A DNA stretch of 64,000 nucleotides, taken from positions 124,001 to 188,000 of the forward strand of contig BLAL01000183.1 in the NCBI GenBank assembly GCA_015698045.1, written 5' to 3'. Source of the DNA: Rhizophagus clarus (lineage: Eukaryota; Glomeromycota; Glomeromycetes; Glomerales; Glomeraceae). Position 1 is the stretch's first letter. Every line of letters starts with the position of its first letter. Below are positions 35,251 through 48,215 of the stretch, piece after piece. The notes below the pieces were generated by a model. That model made no database searches, had not been told where the DNA came from, and saw only the letters and a list, made by a program, of their open reading frames with translations. The position numbers and the translations under genes are program-made.

Positions 35251-38200
35251 ATTGTTTATAATTTATATTGAATTTTATATGTATTAATAACTTGATGCTA
35301 TAATATGAATAATTAGTAATTTAATGAAGTATAGCATAGCTATATCACACATTTTTTGCCATGAATCTAGTATACAAAAAAGAATACTGATTATGAATAA
35401 TAATAACTTATGTTGACATAATAGTAATAATTTGCATTAGATTAATAGAGTAGATATCTTTATATTATTATATTATTGCAAATTATTTTTTTAGTATTGT
35501 TATATAAAAAAAAAATACTATTTGGTTAATACATAAAACTGAAATAATGTTTGATTTAATAATTTCAAAAGTAAAATTATTTGAAATTAACAGTAAGTAC
35601 ATCAATTTATGTAAATTTTTATAATTAATAAACAATAAAAAATTCAAAATTTATAATTTGAAATCCAGTGATCAGATTTTAATAAATTATATACCATTAG
35701 ATTAGTCTTAGTGAAAGGATTCAAATAGTGATAAAATAATTGCTATTGGATCAATATTGGTAAAATTATTGCATTTTAAAATTTTATATTAAATTAAATA
35801 ATAATATTATTAATATTAATAATTGCAGATATTATTTTGACAATATCACCAGAATTACTAAAAATTATGTTAAATTACTTTGGCTATTAATTTTAAAACA
35901 GTTAAATTATAACCTATAAAGGTTTTAAATTTTGGTCTAATTTTTATAACTTTGGTTAAAGCTTTAAAGTTTAATTAAAAAATAATCGACATATATTAAA
36001 AATTTGATATAAAGTTTACTTTAGCATTACATTTTATTTTATAAAATTTTTATATAAATTTTTAATATTTTAAATTATTAAATAAAATAATTTATTACAA
36101 TTTTTTTTACATATTTATAGTTTTTCAAAGTTAATGTAATATCATATATATTATGATCAGCATGTACTAATTAGCATGTAATATAAGGATATGTTTGACC
36201 TATTCATCAGATCAGTGGTTATAAATAATACGTTATAAATAATACTGAAAAATGAAAGTTGTATTTTTTATTTATGTAATATTTTCACGAAATGCTGACT
36301 AAAAGCTGGACTTGCCATGAAATTTTTGTCTATCATAAAGTGATTTTAGATATAAAGATAAAAACTTGAGAGAAATTTTATATGAAATCAAAAATAATCT
36401 TAAAATATTTAATGAAGAAAAAATTTATGATCTTTCGCTACATGAAAAAGCTACCAAGATACTAAATAATTGGTAGATAGGTATTGAGGTTATGAATCAA
36501 GCTAAGTATTATATAGTATTATCTAACTTTTAAGTTGTTTGTATTTTTCTCATTTAAGGTCTATGGATTTTGAAAAAAAAACCTGCTTAACTTTCTTTAG
36601 CAGTCAAATAACTTGTTTGTTAGAAAATAATTCTTTTATTTGCTAGTGATAGAAGTTTAAAAATTGCTGTGATGGTTTAGTTCTAGTCTTTAGATTGTTG
36701 AGAGTACTTGGTGCAAACTTTTTTAATCATATTTTATGAACTGCTGACTTATACATTCTTCATTTTATAGGCGTATTCAAGAAACATCAAGAGAATAGAT
36801 AAACGTGTGAAATGCAAACAAAATAAGGCAAACATATGAAAATTTAAACAAGATAAGACAAAGTTGCAAAACAACTGGCAGAACTTAATAATAATCAGAT
36901 GATACTTGATAACAATTAAGCAAAACACTAACATCAAACTTCAACTGATAACATTTCAACCTACATCAACATAGAAAAAATTGTCAACCCAATTTTAGAT
37001 TGTACTGATAACTTAAAGTCAGAGTTTCATACTCAAGTAATCAAATTTTATCATTACCTGGACAATGATAATTGGAAATATCAATATAATACAATCAACA
37101 TTGTCAAAAATCTTCTTAAAGCTAAGTGACATCTTAATCAAGACTTTTCACTGGTTTTCAATAATCAAACCTAGGATTAGTTTTTTTAGTATAGGTTTGT
37201 TAATTATCAAAAAGTTTGCTTAATCTTTTTACTTTTCACTGGAAATTTTCTTGTGATATCTATTAACTTTTACCAGCATTTATTTCTTAGTTACAAGTTA
37301 CTTTTTAATTTAATACTTTATGCACTGTAAACTTAGCTAATTATAATAGCACAATTTTTCAATAGAGCAATAAGAATTGTATTAATATTTAGTGTACTTA
37401 ATTGTTTATTTAAAAAAACTATTAAAAATACAGCAATTGGAATATATCCCGGGAATCACGTGCCAATTATTTTTACATAGCAAATCTGGTGCATGGAAAA
37501 CATTGATTTCGGAATTCTCTATTCCAATGATCAAAGTAATTTCGAACTAATATTACCTTCTTACTTTGGCTTAATTCCAAAGAATCCTTTCAAGAAGTAA
37601 TATAAACAAGAGAAATTTTACTCATAGTTATTAATGTGCCGAAGGTTACTCTTTTTAATTACCTTTTTTGAATTTGCCACGCATTTTAATGGCCGATCTT
37701 ATTTATTACCCGTTAAACTCGCTAGACTTAATTTAATAGTTTGTACGAACTAAAATACAATGATTTGATCGTCAGTAACTCCGAACTGCTTTTTCATAAT
37801 AACCCGTTTGGAAAGTAATGGAAATATAGAATGAAAACAAAAAAAACAATGTACATTTTATACATTAACTTATTGTAATACAATCAATCATACAATTATA
37901 AAAGTTATTTAATAAAAAAAAAGAGCTAGTCTACAATAAAACAGAATAATTTCCTTTTTAGTAACTTTCAATAAGTAATAATTCTTAAAATCAAAAAATT
38001 TTGAAACTGGACCTTTAAGACAGATTATCTGTCAAATTTAGAGATTGTAACTCAACACAGCATCACGTAACACTAAGCTCTTTTGTGGACTAAATATATA
38101 ATTTTTTCAACAGACGGCATTTTTTGAGTAACAATTATTTTATTTTATTTAATTAAACATTGATTATTTTAAACCTCAATGTTTTTCATTTCTCCTGTTT

Positions 38201-38454
38201 TTTGTATCGGTTCGATTCACTTAAATTGTACAATTATTTGTTTACGGTAGGTGTAAATGTTAAATTTGTTCGTGCAAAACTTATGGGTGTTTCAACGGGT
38301 AAATCGCCGGTATTTTCGTTTCATAGCCACAGTTGTTATCAAGTCCTTCACATATTCTGAATTTTTAACTTTTAACTTATTTCAAGCCGATCGAGTTTTG
38401 AATATATTACCTACCATTTTTTTTCATTCATGCACAATATTTTCCATTTGAAAT
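35251..38454. other. AT-rich region upstream of the phospholipase C gene
   Basis: Mostly low-complexity. A degraded coding patch lies at about 36370-37135. From 37430 the composition rises toward normal and probably holds the PLC promoter and 5' UTR. No intact gene seen. Confidence 0.45.
36370..37135 (+). pseudogene. Degraded coding relic
   Basis: Two open patches with amino-acid-like composition and in-frame stops: about 36370-36477 (reads KNNLKIFNEEKIYDLSLHEK then stop) and about 36867-37128 (reads NPILDCTDNLKSEFHTQVIK, then stop after NLLKAK). No family recognised. Confidence 0.25.
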
Positions 38455-41400
38455 ATGTTTGCTCGTGCCGTGTTGGCCGTTTCGGTCTTACGGAAAAAGT
38501 GTTCAAAAAAACGAAAGTCTAATAACAAAGTTATTATAATAAAATCAGATTTTCTCGGTGGTAATCAAGACTTGGGGGCACCTAAAATCCCTTTTAATCT
38601 GGAAGAGGATACTTTAGAACTTACACACAAAATGGAATCAAACAAGTCACTGGTTAAGCATAAATCTGTCGACCAAGCTGTTAAACTTGACGCGTTTGAG
38701 AATGATACTCACTACACAGACGCGAGAACGGATTCAAACGCAAGCAGAAATAAAGAGCCTTCACATACTATTGGTCAAAATAATAAGGTAGATATCAACT
38801 TGATGAAAAATATGGTAAAAGCTAATTCAGAAACAGGAGATACTGATAATTTTTTCAATCTTACTTGCCCATCTATCAATAATTTTAATCACATGGCTAA
38901 GACATTTGACACATCATCTGAAAACAAAGTTAAGAGTAAAGATACACTTAATTCTCTTGTGGATTCAAAACCTTTAACGAGATCCCATTCGGATATTAAT
39001 TTTTCAATAAATACACAACCATTGGTCTCTCCTGCTTTACACCATTCTCATACTTTCCCATTAGATAAATCATCATATCGCAATTTAGATAATCATTCAT
39101 CTATACAAAATACAGATGAAAAAGTTAAAAATAGTAGCAAAGCGAGCACTAGTCCACCCACAAACACATATAATAATAATGCTCTTCAGATAACTAGTTC
39201 TAAGATAATAACTTTAACTGAAAATGAACCTGCCAAAAAAGAGAAAAAGGAGATCAAATCGCATATTCTTTCTAAAAGTGTACCTGTTACTTCCTCGCCT
39301 GTTGAGGTTCATCCTCACACTGATGATATCTTTGTAGATCCATGTATCGCGCAGGGTACCACTCTATATAAAGTTTCAGCAAAAAAGAAGCAGCGACGAA
39401 CATTTAGAATTGATGTTGATCAAGGTCGTATATTATGGGATTCGAAAAAATCTGGAAAAGGTATTTCGATTTTCATCATGATATTTATCAGGCTTAAATT
39501 GCATAATTACTTTATATGATTACCTTTTTATAGTTAATATTGAAAATATCAAGGAACTTCGAATTGGTGAGGCGATTCGCAATATTCGGATCCATGCCAA
39601 GATCGGCAAAGAATATGAAGATCGATGGTTCACAATAATTTATGTTGAAGCAGGAAAATATAAGTCACTTCATCTCCTTGCTGAGACTGCTGATCTATTT
39701 AATAAATGGGTGGTTAATTTGCAAAGATTATATCTACATAGAAAAGATATGATGGGAGGATTGGGACATTTAAGGAAAAGACACTCTATTTGGCTGAAGC
39801 AGCATTGGAAACAAGCTAACAAGGATGGAGATTCAAAATTAGTATTTGATGAAGTTTCTAGATTGTGTCGTCAACTGAACATAAATATGTCAAGGCAATC
39901 ATTAAGAGAAAAATTTGATGTTAGTAATACATATACATTTAAATATATGTTTTGTGTATGTCTTTTTATAATACTTTATTAAACCGTAATGATTTTGATC
40001 TAATAGGAAGCCGATTTACAAAAAAATGGATGGCTTGATTTCACCGACTTTCAACGATTTGTAAAGATAATTAAGAAACGAAATGAATTAGATGGCCTTT
40101 TTATATCTCTTGCAAATACCAAAACAGACATCTTGACTTTACAAGAGTTCAAAAATTTTCTTTTAAATGAACAAAAGGTATGTAGACAATTACTTTAACT
40201 AAAAATGAATGATGCTTTAAACTTACAATTTTAGTTCTGTACAGTGTAATTTGAAGGACGAAGATTATGATAACCTTTATTATAAATTCTGTGATAAAGA
40301 TCTTAATGAAATGAGTTTGGAAGGATTTACTAGTTTTTTGATGTCTAGCGATAATTCTGTTTTTGCTCCAGATCATGCCAGACTTTGTCAGGATATGACT
40401 CATCCTTTAAGTCATTACTTTATTGAATCCTCTCATAATACGTATGTTAGTATATTTATCGACTGCATTTAAATATTTTGAACAATTAAAACTAAATTGT
40501 TTTAATTAGGTATCTTCTCGGTCATCAATTAACAGGAGAATCTTCCATAGAAGGTTATATACGTGTTTTACAACAAGGGTGTCGATGTGTTGAAAGTATG
40601 TTCAATTATTATTATTTTAAAAAAAAAATTAATACCATTCTTCTTTAATAAAAATTTCACTATTTTAAAATAATAGTTGACTGTTGGGATGGACCTGATG
40701 GGCCTGTAGTTACACATGGCCATACATGGTTCGTATAAATAGATACTATATTCTAGTGTAATTTTTCTTTCATGTATAATGAATTTTTCTATAAATAGGA
40801 CTTCGAAAATTTTATTTCAAGATGCCATTACTGCTATTTGTACCTATGCGTTTAAAGCAAGTCCTTACCCGTTAATTTTATCACTTGAAGTTCATTGCTC
40901 TATTGAACAACAAGAACAAATGGCAAAAATTTTACGCGAGATTTTAGGTGATCGACTTGTTACCGAGTTCTTTTCAGACGATGAATCAGAATTGCCCAGT
41001 CCTGAATGTTTGATGTATAGAATTTTATTAAAAGTAAGTTAAAGCCGACTGACTATTCAATATTATCAATGAATCTAAATTTCGAATTTTTATAGGGGAA
41101 AAATCTTCCACATGGTGCAACTGAAGATTTTTTTGATTCTGCTACTGACACAGAATCTGCTACAGATCCAGAATCGGATATTGAATCATCAAAAGGTAAT
41201 ATAATTGTATTTTATTAATACGTCTGGTTAAATTAATAATTTTATCTTATTTTTAAGATAACGCAGATAAAAAACATAAAAAGGGCAAATCAAAGATTGC
41301 CAAAGCTCTCTCTGATTTAGTAATTTATTGTTCAGCTGTCAAATTCAAAGGATTTGATAATAGCCACGGTATATCTAGGACTTTTTATTACTTGTTTTGT

Positions 41401-42493
41401 ATTTACGTTACTTCTCTAGAGCATTAATCAAAAAATTCGCTGTAATAATAGATAACAAAGGAAATTCAAAGTTTTACCACATGTCTTCATTTTCCGAGAG
41501 ATTTGCAACTCGACTTAACAAAACAGATAGGCAGTCTTTTATCCAACATAATTCCCGGCATTTGTCACGTATCTATCCATCAGGATATCGTATAGCTTCT
41601 TCAAATTATGAACCACATCATCAATGGATGGTTGGAAGTCAATTGGTTGCTTTGAATTGGCAGACATTTGGTTAGTTGCTATTTCTTTAGCATTTATTCA
41701 AGGTCTCATATTCATTAATTTACTTTTTGATGGAACTTTATTCAGATCTTGGTATGCAAATAAATCAAGCTATGTTTAGCGTTAATGGAAGATGCGGATA
41801 TGTTCTTAAACCTGAACGTATGCGTAATTTGGAACTTGCAACTCCTTCAAATTCTTCAACACAATTTACGCTGGACATTGAGGTAAAGGAAAAAAAAAAT
41901 TAACATATATTATTTATTAAGTTCCATTATAATAAGTAAATTATAATTATGGAATACACAAACAGGTTATATCTGCTCAACAACTTATTGGTCCTAAAGA
42001 TTTTTTCAAAGAGATTATTGATCCATTCGTTGAAGTAGAATTATTGGTTCCGGGCGCAGATGTCGTCAAAAAGAAGACAAAAACTATTCTTGATAATGGT
42101 TTTAATCCATTTTGGAAAGAAACTTTGTCGTTTACCATCGATTTTGAATACTTGGAACTTGTATTCTTAAGGTAATGTGATAATTAATTATATTACAAAT
42201 TTATATTAATAAAAATTATAAATACAAATTATTTTTTATTTTTATTAAGGTTTACCGCATGGGATGAAGATGTAAGAATAAACGAATTTATCGGATATTA
42301 TTGCATCCCAGTAGTTAGTTTGCAACAAGGTAAAGTGCTTTTGTATTTGTTTAGTTCATAACTTAAATGTAAATATGCCTAATGTATATACTTATACATA
42401 GGTTATCGGCACATTCCTCTTAATGATGCGAATGGTGAACAGTATATGTTCTCAACCTTGTTTGTTCATATATCGCTAAAGCCTGCCTTATAA
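38455..42493 (+). CDS. PLC1: Phosphoinositide-specific phospholipase C (delta-like)
   Basis: Fourteen exons: 38455-39460, 39534-39919, 40007-40177, 40245-40441, 40510-40595, 40677-40728, 40799-41033, 41096-41195, 41258-41368, 41461-41670, 41746-41882, 41966-42171, 42250-42329 and 42402-42493 (3069 nt, 1022 aa). A disordered Ser/Asn/Lys-rich N-terminus (1 to about 285) precedes a PH domain (about 290-415), EF-hands (about 425-560), catalytic X (about 575-715) and Y (about 780-860) boxes, and a C2 domain (about 890-1010). Both catalytic histidines are present (SHNTY, His585; HGHTW, His629), as are Glu615 and Asp617 of EIDCWDG. The Y box has [13 protein letters not shown]. It hydrolyses PIP2 to IP3 and diacylglycerol. 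The exon 4 acceptor is at 40243-40244; an upstream AG would give an immediate stop. Confidence 0.96.
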
Positions 42494-43007
42494 TTTTTTA
42501 TAATTTTTTTTATTTTTTTTTATTTTTTTTTTTTTTTTTTTTTGAAAAAAAACACGCTTGATGTACTTAACTTATTAGTTAGTGGTTTTTTTCCTTTATA
42601 TATTTTCGAGATAAAGTTGTAATTATTTAAAAAAAGAAAAAAATTTTTTTGGTATTGTTCGTAGATTTTATTTTAACATTAAATTTATTTCCATCCATCA
42701 TTCAAAATAGAACGTTATTGATTGTGTCATGTTTATCTTTTCGATATAATATATTTTCTTATAATAGTTATTCAAATAAAACCGAGATTATTTTAATATA
42801 TATATATATCATTTACTTCATTAAATGAATAAATGCATCAAAAAAAAAAAGGTAATTAAGAAATAATTTTATATACAAAGTTGAACTAATATCAAATAGA
42901 TAGTAGCAAAAAAGTTAAGTTTATAATTCTTATTATCATTCATAATAAGTTGCTATGAAATCATTGCTTGCATTATTAATTGTAGAAGTTAGTACAATAA
43001 ATCTCAA
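42494..43007. other. Convergent 3' intergenic region
   Basis: Between PLC1 and ISU1. A long poly-T run lies at 42500-42543. No gene seen. Confidence 0.65.
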
Positions 43008-43746
43008 TTATACTATGGCTTGTGCTGAAGATTGTTGATTAATATTATTGACATTTTGCGCTGATGCTGCACCACGTTTACTCTTATAATCTTTAATAGC
43101 AGATTTAATAGCATCTTCTGCGAGCACTAAAAATGTAAACCAAAATAATTGTTAAACATTAATAATATAGGTTTGATTGACACAATTTTTAAGACTTACT
43201 TGAACAATGGAGTTTGACAGGAGGCAGGCTCAACTCCTTTGCAATTTCAGTGTTCTTAATTTTTCCGGCTTCCTCTAAAGACATCCCTCGTACACGTTCT
43301 GTCATATAACTTGAAGAAGCAATTGCGGAACCACATCCAAACGTTTTAAATTTGACGTCTACAATTTTATTAGTTCGTTCATCAACTCGAATTTGAAGTT
43401 TCATAACATCACCACACGCTGGTGCACCAACTAGTCCGGTTCCTACATCGGAATCTGTTCTAGGTAATGATCCAACATTGCGAGGACGTTCATAATGATC
43501 AATAACCTATAAAATTATGAATTAATTTCTTTATTAATTAAATATTCCAATTAAGTTAAAAGAACAAAGTAAATTTTGGCAAATCAAAGACATAATTACT
43601 AATGAATTTAAATAAATAAACATTTTAAACAAACAAACCTTTTCATGGTATGAACGTGTAAGATTAAATGCTATAGGACGAGCACTTGTACGAGTTGCGG
43701 TTTGAGATATCAAACCAAAGTTTCGTGTTAAGACTGAGCGCAACAT
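43008..43746 (-). CDS. ISU1: Mitochondrial iron-sulfur cluster scaffold IscU
   Basis: Three exons: 43639-43746, 43200-43506 and 43008-43126 (534 nt, 177 aa). Residues 1 to about 33 form an Arg/Ser/Thr-rich mitochondrial presequence. The scaffold core has all cluster ligands: Cys in PACGDV with its Asp, Cys in KTFGCGSAIASSS, and His/Cys in LHCSMLAEDA. The LPPVK motif that the Ssq1/HscA chaperone binds precedes them directly. ISU1 assembles 2Fe-2S clusters on NFS1-ISD11 with frataxin. The C-terminal tail after KSKRG is Gln/Asn/Ala-rich and longer than in yeast. The last codon of exon 2 is split between exons (A plus TG, Met). Confidence 0.97.
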
Positions 43747-45916
43747 ATTTGTAAATTTATTTATGAAAGAAAAAAAAAACAAATTTTACGGAAAAATTTT
43801 TTGAAAAAAATTGAAAAAAGTGAATTTTTTTTTTTTTTTTTGCAAAGGTTGAGGAGGATATTTATATACTTTTTTTTAGTTCGCCACAGAAAATGTGAAT
43901 TACTAATTATTGGATGGTTACACAAATAATCTGATAACATACAGAAATGGCTTATCTGACCGTTCCACATTTGTTAATCAGATTTCTATTTACTAATCTG
44001 ATACAAATAATCTGATAACAACTCTGATGTAATATGAAGATCTGTTTCATATTAATTGTTAAATCAAAAAGTACTCTTATTATTTATATGAATTTAATTT
44101 CAATTTACAATACGTCATGTGATTAACCGTGAATTTTAGAAGTAGTGGACGATAATCTAAGCTTAAATGGCTAACAGTATATGTTGTTGTAATTGTAGTA
44201 GCCGTTTCATGTGTCGCAGCGGGATTTCGGTAACTCCTTTGTTCCTCGGAGGATTTTTTTTTCGTCATTTAAAGTGAATTTTTTTTTTAAGGCGAGTAAA
44301 ATTTTTTAAGGCTCAAGTTTTCTTTTTCTAACGAAAAAGAAGTCTTAAACACCAAATGGTAAGTTTCAATCTAACAAAACAAGACAAAATGACGAGAAAG
44401 CATCAAAATGTACTAAAAAAAAATTAAAATTGTTTTTTTTTAGGTGATACGGAAATTTCGGAACTGTTACAATAATGTTACAATACACAACCGGATCGTA
44501 ATACCAATAATATTTATGATAAACGGATTTACCGATAAAAATAATCATCTTCCAGTAAAGGTTAATTTATTATAAAAAAATAGTAGCAAATTAAATTAAT
44601 GATTAATAATTTTTTTATATATTTTGTATAATAATTTACCTGATTTTTTTTTTTAAAAAAAAAAATAGTTTTCCATTCATAATGAGTTTAAAATAATCTA
44701 GTATAATGTTAAAATTAATTAATTATATTTAGATTATTATTTTACTTATAATTTTTTATAAATTTACTTATAAAATAACTTTTATTAAATAAATATATAT
44801 ATATAGAAGTATAATAATGGAAAATAAATTTTAAATTGATTTTTACTAGTAAAGTAATTAGCAATCCTATTTTTATAAAATTTTTTTTAAACTTATTAAT
44901 AAAGTAAAAAAAAAAATTTTGTATTAAATTTTTAACACAGTTATTAAGTTTAAAAATTTATTATTATTTTTTTTTAATTAAAAGATTGTGTAAAAAAAAT
45001 ATATTATTAAATGAATTACAAATAATAATGTTAACTTGGAATATTAATTATTTGATAATATTTATATAAATTATACATTAAATTACATTATTTGTTTAAT
45101 AAAATTCAAATAAATTATTATTAGAAAAAAAAAAAAAATGTACCATTTTTTTTTATCAAAAGTTTTTAATATTTTAATATAATTTTTATATCTAATTTTT
45201 TAATTTTTAATTAAAAAATACTGGAATTTTTAATTAATATAAATTGATCTGATTTTAGTTTTTTTTTTAGATTATTTTAATTTGAGAATTTATTGAAACT
45301 TTAAAAAATTATAATTGTTATTTGCAATTACTATAAATGTAACAGATCAGGTTTTAAAAATTTTTAAATTTTTTATTAATCCTTTTAAGTATATTATATG
45401 ATTATTAAGGAAAATGTTAACTTTTATTTATTATTTAAACGGTATCATCGCCAAAATTGTATATTGATAATAAGCATATGTGACACTGGGAAAGATTTCT
45501 CAATTAATCATTCTAAATTCGAGCTTAATAACCGGTTTGTCATGGCTGAACTTTGTTTCCTTGGCGTTTCTGATCGAGATTATTGATAATCATTTTATAG
45601 GATGCAATAGAATTTGTATGACAAACTGATAAAGGAACGATTTAGGTAGAGAAGGTAAAGGAAAATATGTATACGTAGATGAGAAGTCTGATACGATATT
45701 GGATGTAAATAAATCTAGTCGTGATATCAATTTTTCTCATGTTTTATACTTAATTAGAAAAGACGAAGTTATAGATTTCAAACGCGAATTCACAATTCTG
45801 AAAAGCATATATCAATTGTTAACAAAAATAAAAAAAAAAATTTATTGATTTTAAATTAATGGATTCATCTTTTATAGAGTATCAATCTCTTTAACCCTCA
45901 TTATCCAACAACGAAT
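43747..45916. other. Long AT-rich intergenic region
   Basis: Promoter side of ISU1 followed by almost pure A/T (44560-45390). Two open patches at 45398-45848 are listed separately. Poly-T at 43827-43841. Confidence 0.55.
45398..45848 (+). pseudogene. Possible gene fragment of unknown family
   Basis: Two open stretches follow each other: 45398-45586 (reads CDTGKDFSINHSKFELNNRF then MAELCFLGVSDRDY and stop) and 45636-45848 (reads GKGKYVYVDEKSDTILDVNK, then FSHVLYLIRKDEVIDF and stop). Composition is more protein-like than the surroundings. No GT-AG pair joins them cleanly, so this looks like a decayed or truncated gene. Family not recognised. Confidence 0.3.
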
Positions 45917-47257
45917 TTACACAAAACTATTACGTTGTAAAGTTCTTCGTTGTACTGTTTCCCAATTAACAAAATCCCAAAAATTATCAATGTAATTTTC
46001 TTTACCTTTAATACCAAAATCTTTAATATAAGCATGTTCCCACATATTTAAACATAATAAGGGATTAAACCTACTTTTATGTGAAGGTTGTAAAGCCAAT
46101 TTTATAAAAGGAGGTGGAGATGGTTTATTTACACCAACATCTAATGCATTGGCCTTTGATGAATATAAAAATGGAGAAGTATATGGCGTTGGATGATTAT
46201 TTGGATCTTTTTCTTGAGTTCTCGTGACATCAAGCGTAGTTCCTACAATAATGTTATTTTCTAATTAAATTTGTTGATTTCATAAAATATATTTCAATTT
46301 CTTACCTGCATTATAAGTGTTGACTACGCGAAGAACATGAAATTCCGTTTCTACAAGCCTAATGATAATCTATAAATAAAAATTTTCATAAACCTCATAT
46401 TAACATTCATGTATTATTTTCTTACCATGTCCATCCTGAACCAAATATGCCTAACGCCATATTTTTAAACTAATTAATATATTTATGAGTGAGTATAAAT
46501 TTAAAAACTTTGAAATTATAAAATAAATAAAGATATAAATATATATATATATATACTTTACATGTTCCCTAAAATTATCGATAGCACCAAAATCCTTTCT
46601 AATCCTATCATTTAAATCCGTAACATCAACTCTACTAGAGTTTTTTTTTGTCTACATAAGTATAAACATATAATAAATACATTGATTAAATAGAACATAA
46701 CAATCACACAATTCAAAATTATTCAAATTTACCAAAGATTGAAAAAAAAAATCATTATTCCATATTTGAGAAGCATGATTAAATATTAAAGCATTTTCTG
46801 GCACTTGAGCAGTTTTATCAATTAGTTCAAAAATAGTATTATCCATAAATTCCGTTTCATCTAAAAATAAAAGTGTTTTTTTTTTCAGTTTATATAATTA
46901 ATTGTTTTTTTTTTTGATCAGAATAAAAAAAAAAAATTAAATTCAACCTGTAAGTTTATTTAAATCTTCAATAAGAGATCCTTGATATTCATATAAATCT
47001 AGTAAAGTTACGGGACTAAATAAAGGCACTAAACCTTCTTCAACGGGAAAAGGTAATGGATTTAAATAATGTGTATTACGAATGAACGATTTGTTCTCAA
47101 AATGTTGGAATAATAATCTTGTTCTTGATCGGTTTATTTGTAATAATTGAGAATTTTTATTTAAAATTGATGTATGAAAATTTTTTTTATAAATTATTGA
47201 AGAAAAATTTGGTTTCAAAAAATTTTTTGATATAATAATAGTTCGACAAAAAACCAT
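45917..47257 (-). CDS. Mitochondrial small-subunit ribosomal protein with SOD fold (mS42/mS43 type)
   Basis: Six exons: 46948-47257, 46733-46860, 46562-46651, 46426-46469, 46306-46358 and 45917-46242 (951 nt, 316 aa). A basic, Ser/Asn-rich presequence precedes THYLNPLPFPVEEGLVPLFS. The Fe/Mn superoxide-dismutase fold follows: FNHASQIWNNDFFFQSL, ALGIFGSGWTWLVE, CLNMWEHAYIKDFGIKG and FWDFVNWETVQRR. The metal site is degraded. The first-helix His motif is absent (LLDLYEYQ) and the Asp of the usual D-x-W-E-H-A-Y box is Asn (LNMWEHAY). A loop of about 55 residues is inserted before the last helix. This fits fungal mitoribosomal Mrp1/Rsm26 (mS42/mS43) rather than an active SOD; which of the two paralogues is not decided. 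Confidence 0.85.
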
Positions 47258-47577
47258 TTTTAAAATAAAGTATTCGTGGAAGAGAAAGAGAGAGAGAAAA
47301 AAAAATAAATTTAATCTAGATGAGTGGCTTAGCGCAGATCGGATTTATTACCGCACCTGTTCTGTTTGTACGTTCCGAAAGTTTTTAAACTTGCATTTCA
47401 TTTTTAACCATTTCAGGGGAACAATATAATAAATCAAAAATTAAACCGAATTTCACGTCATGTCATGTTTTACTATCATATTTATCATAAGCCACAAAAT
47501 TTTTTAATAAAATTTTTGAATTTATAAATTTAACTAATCAAAAGTATTTTTTTTTCGTTTTTTATAAATCACGCGAT
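47258..47577. promoter_or_regulatory. Divergent promoter of mS42/mS43-type gene and LSM7
   Basis: 320-bp gap with a GA-rich run (47278-47302) near the minus-strand start. No other element recognised. Confidence 0.4.
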
Positions 47578-48215
47578 ATGTATACAGAAACTAAACATTC
47601 AAATGATTCTCATGATAAAAAAAATGGATGTAATAAAAATTTAAAAGGAAATACGCACAAAAATTTACCAAAAAAGACAATTAAAAATAATTATTCTGTT
47701 AAAAATTATACGAAAAAAGAAGGAATTCTTGACCTTAACAAGTATCTTGGGGAAAGAATTTTTGTTAAATTTCATGGTGGTCGTGAAGGTAAAAATTGTT
47801 AAAGAAAGATTAAAGAAAGATTATTAAAGGTAGTAATTCGCGATGGAACACGTACATTTCTCTAATTTACGTATACTTTACGGATCTGATCTTACAAAAT
47901 AGTAACTGGTCTTTTAAAAGGATTCGACGCCTTGTTTAACCTTGTACTTGATGATGTGGTCGAACGACTTAAAGGTATTATATCGCTGCACTTATCGCGA
48001 TAACATTTATAGCGATGATATACTAAATTGTTTTGTTTTTATTAGATTACGAGGACTGGCATCTTTTAAATGGAACTAGATCTCTTGGATTACTAATTTG
48101 TCGCGGAACGACTGTAATTCTTATTTCACCAGTTGAAGGAATGAATGAAATTTCTAATCCATTCTTTGATGATTCGGTACAAACTGATGATGATAATAAT
48201 GTCGAAGAAGAATAA
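47578..48215 (+). CDS. LSM7: U6 snRNA-associated Sm-like protein LSm7
   Basis: Three exons: 47578-47788, 47903-47974 and 48046-48215 (453 nt, 150 aa). Sm motif 1 reads ILDLNKYLGERIFVKFHGGR, continuing with VTGLLKGFDALFNLVLDD. Sm motif 2 is LGLLICRGTTVILIS. LSm7 is part of the LSm2-8 ring on U6 snRNA in the nucleus and the LSm1-7 ring that promotes decapping in the cytoplasm. The first about 45 residues are a Lys/Asn-rich extension (KKNGCNKNLKGNTHKNLPKK) not found in yeast; it is strongly basic and may bind RNA. The acidic C-terminal tail (DDDNNVEEE) is normal for the family. Confidence 0.95.
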
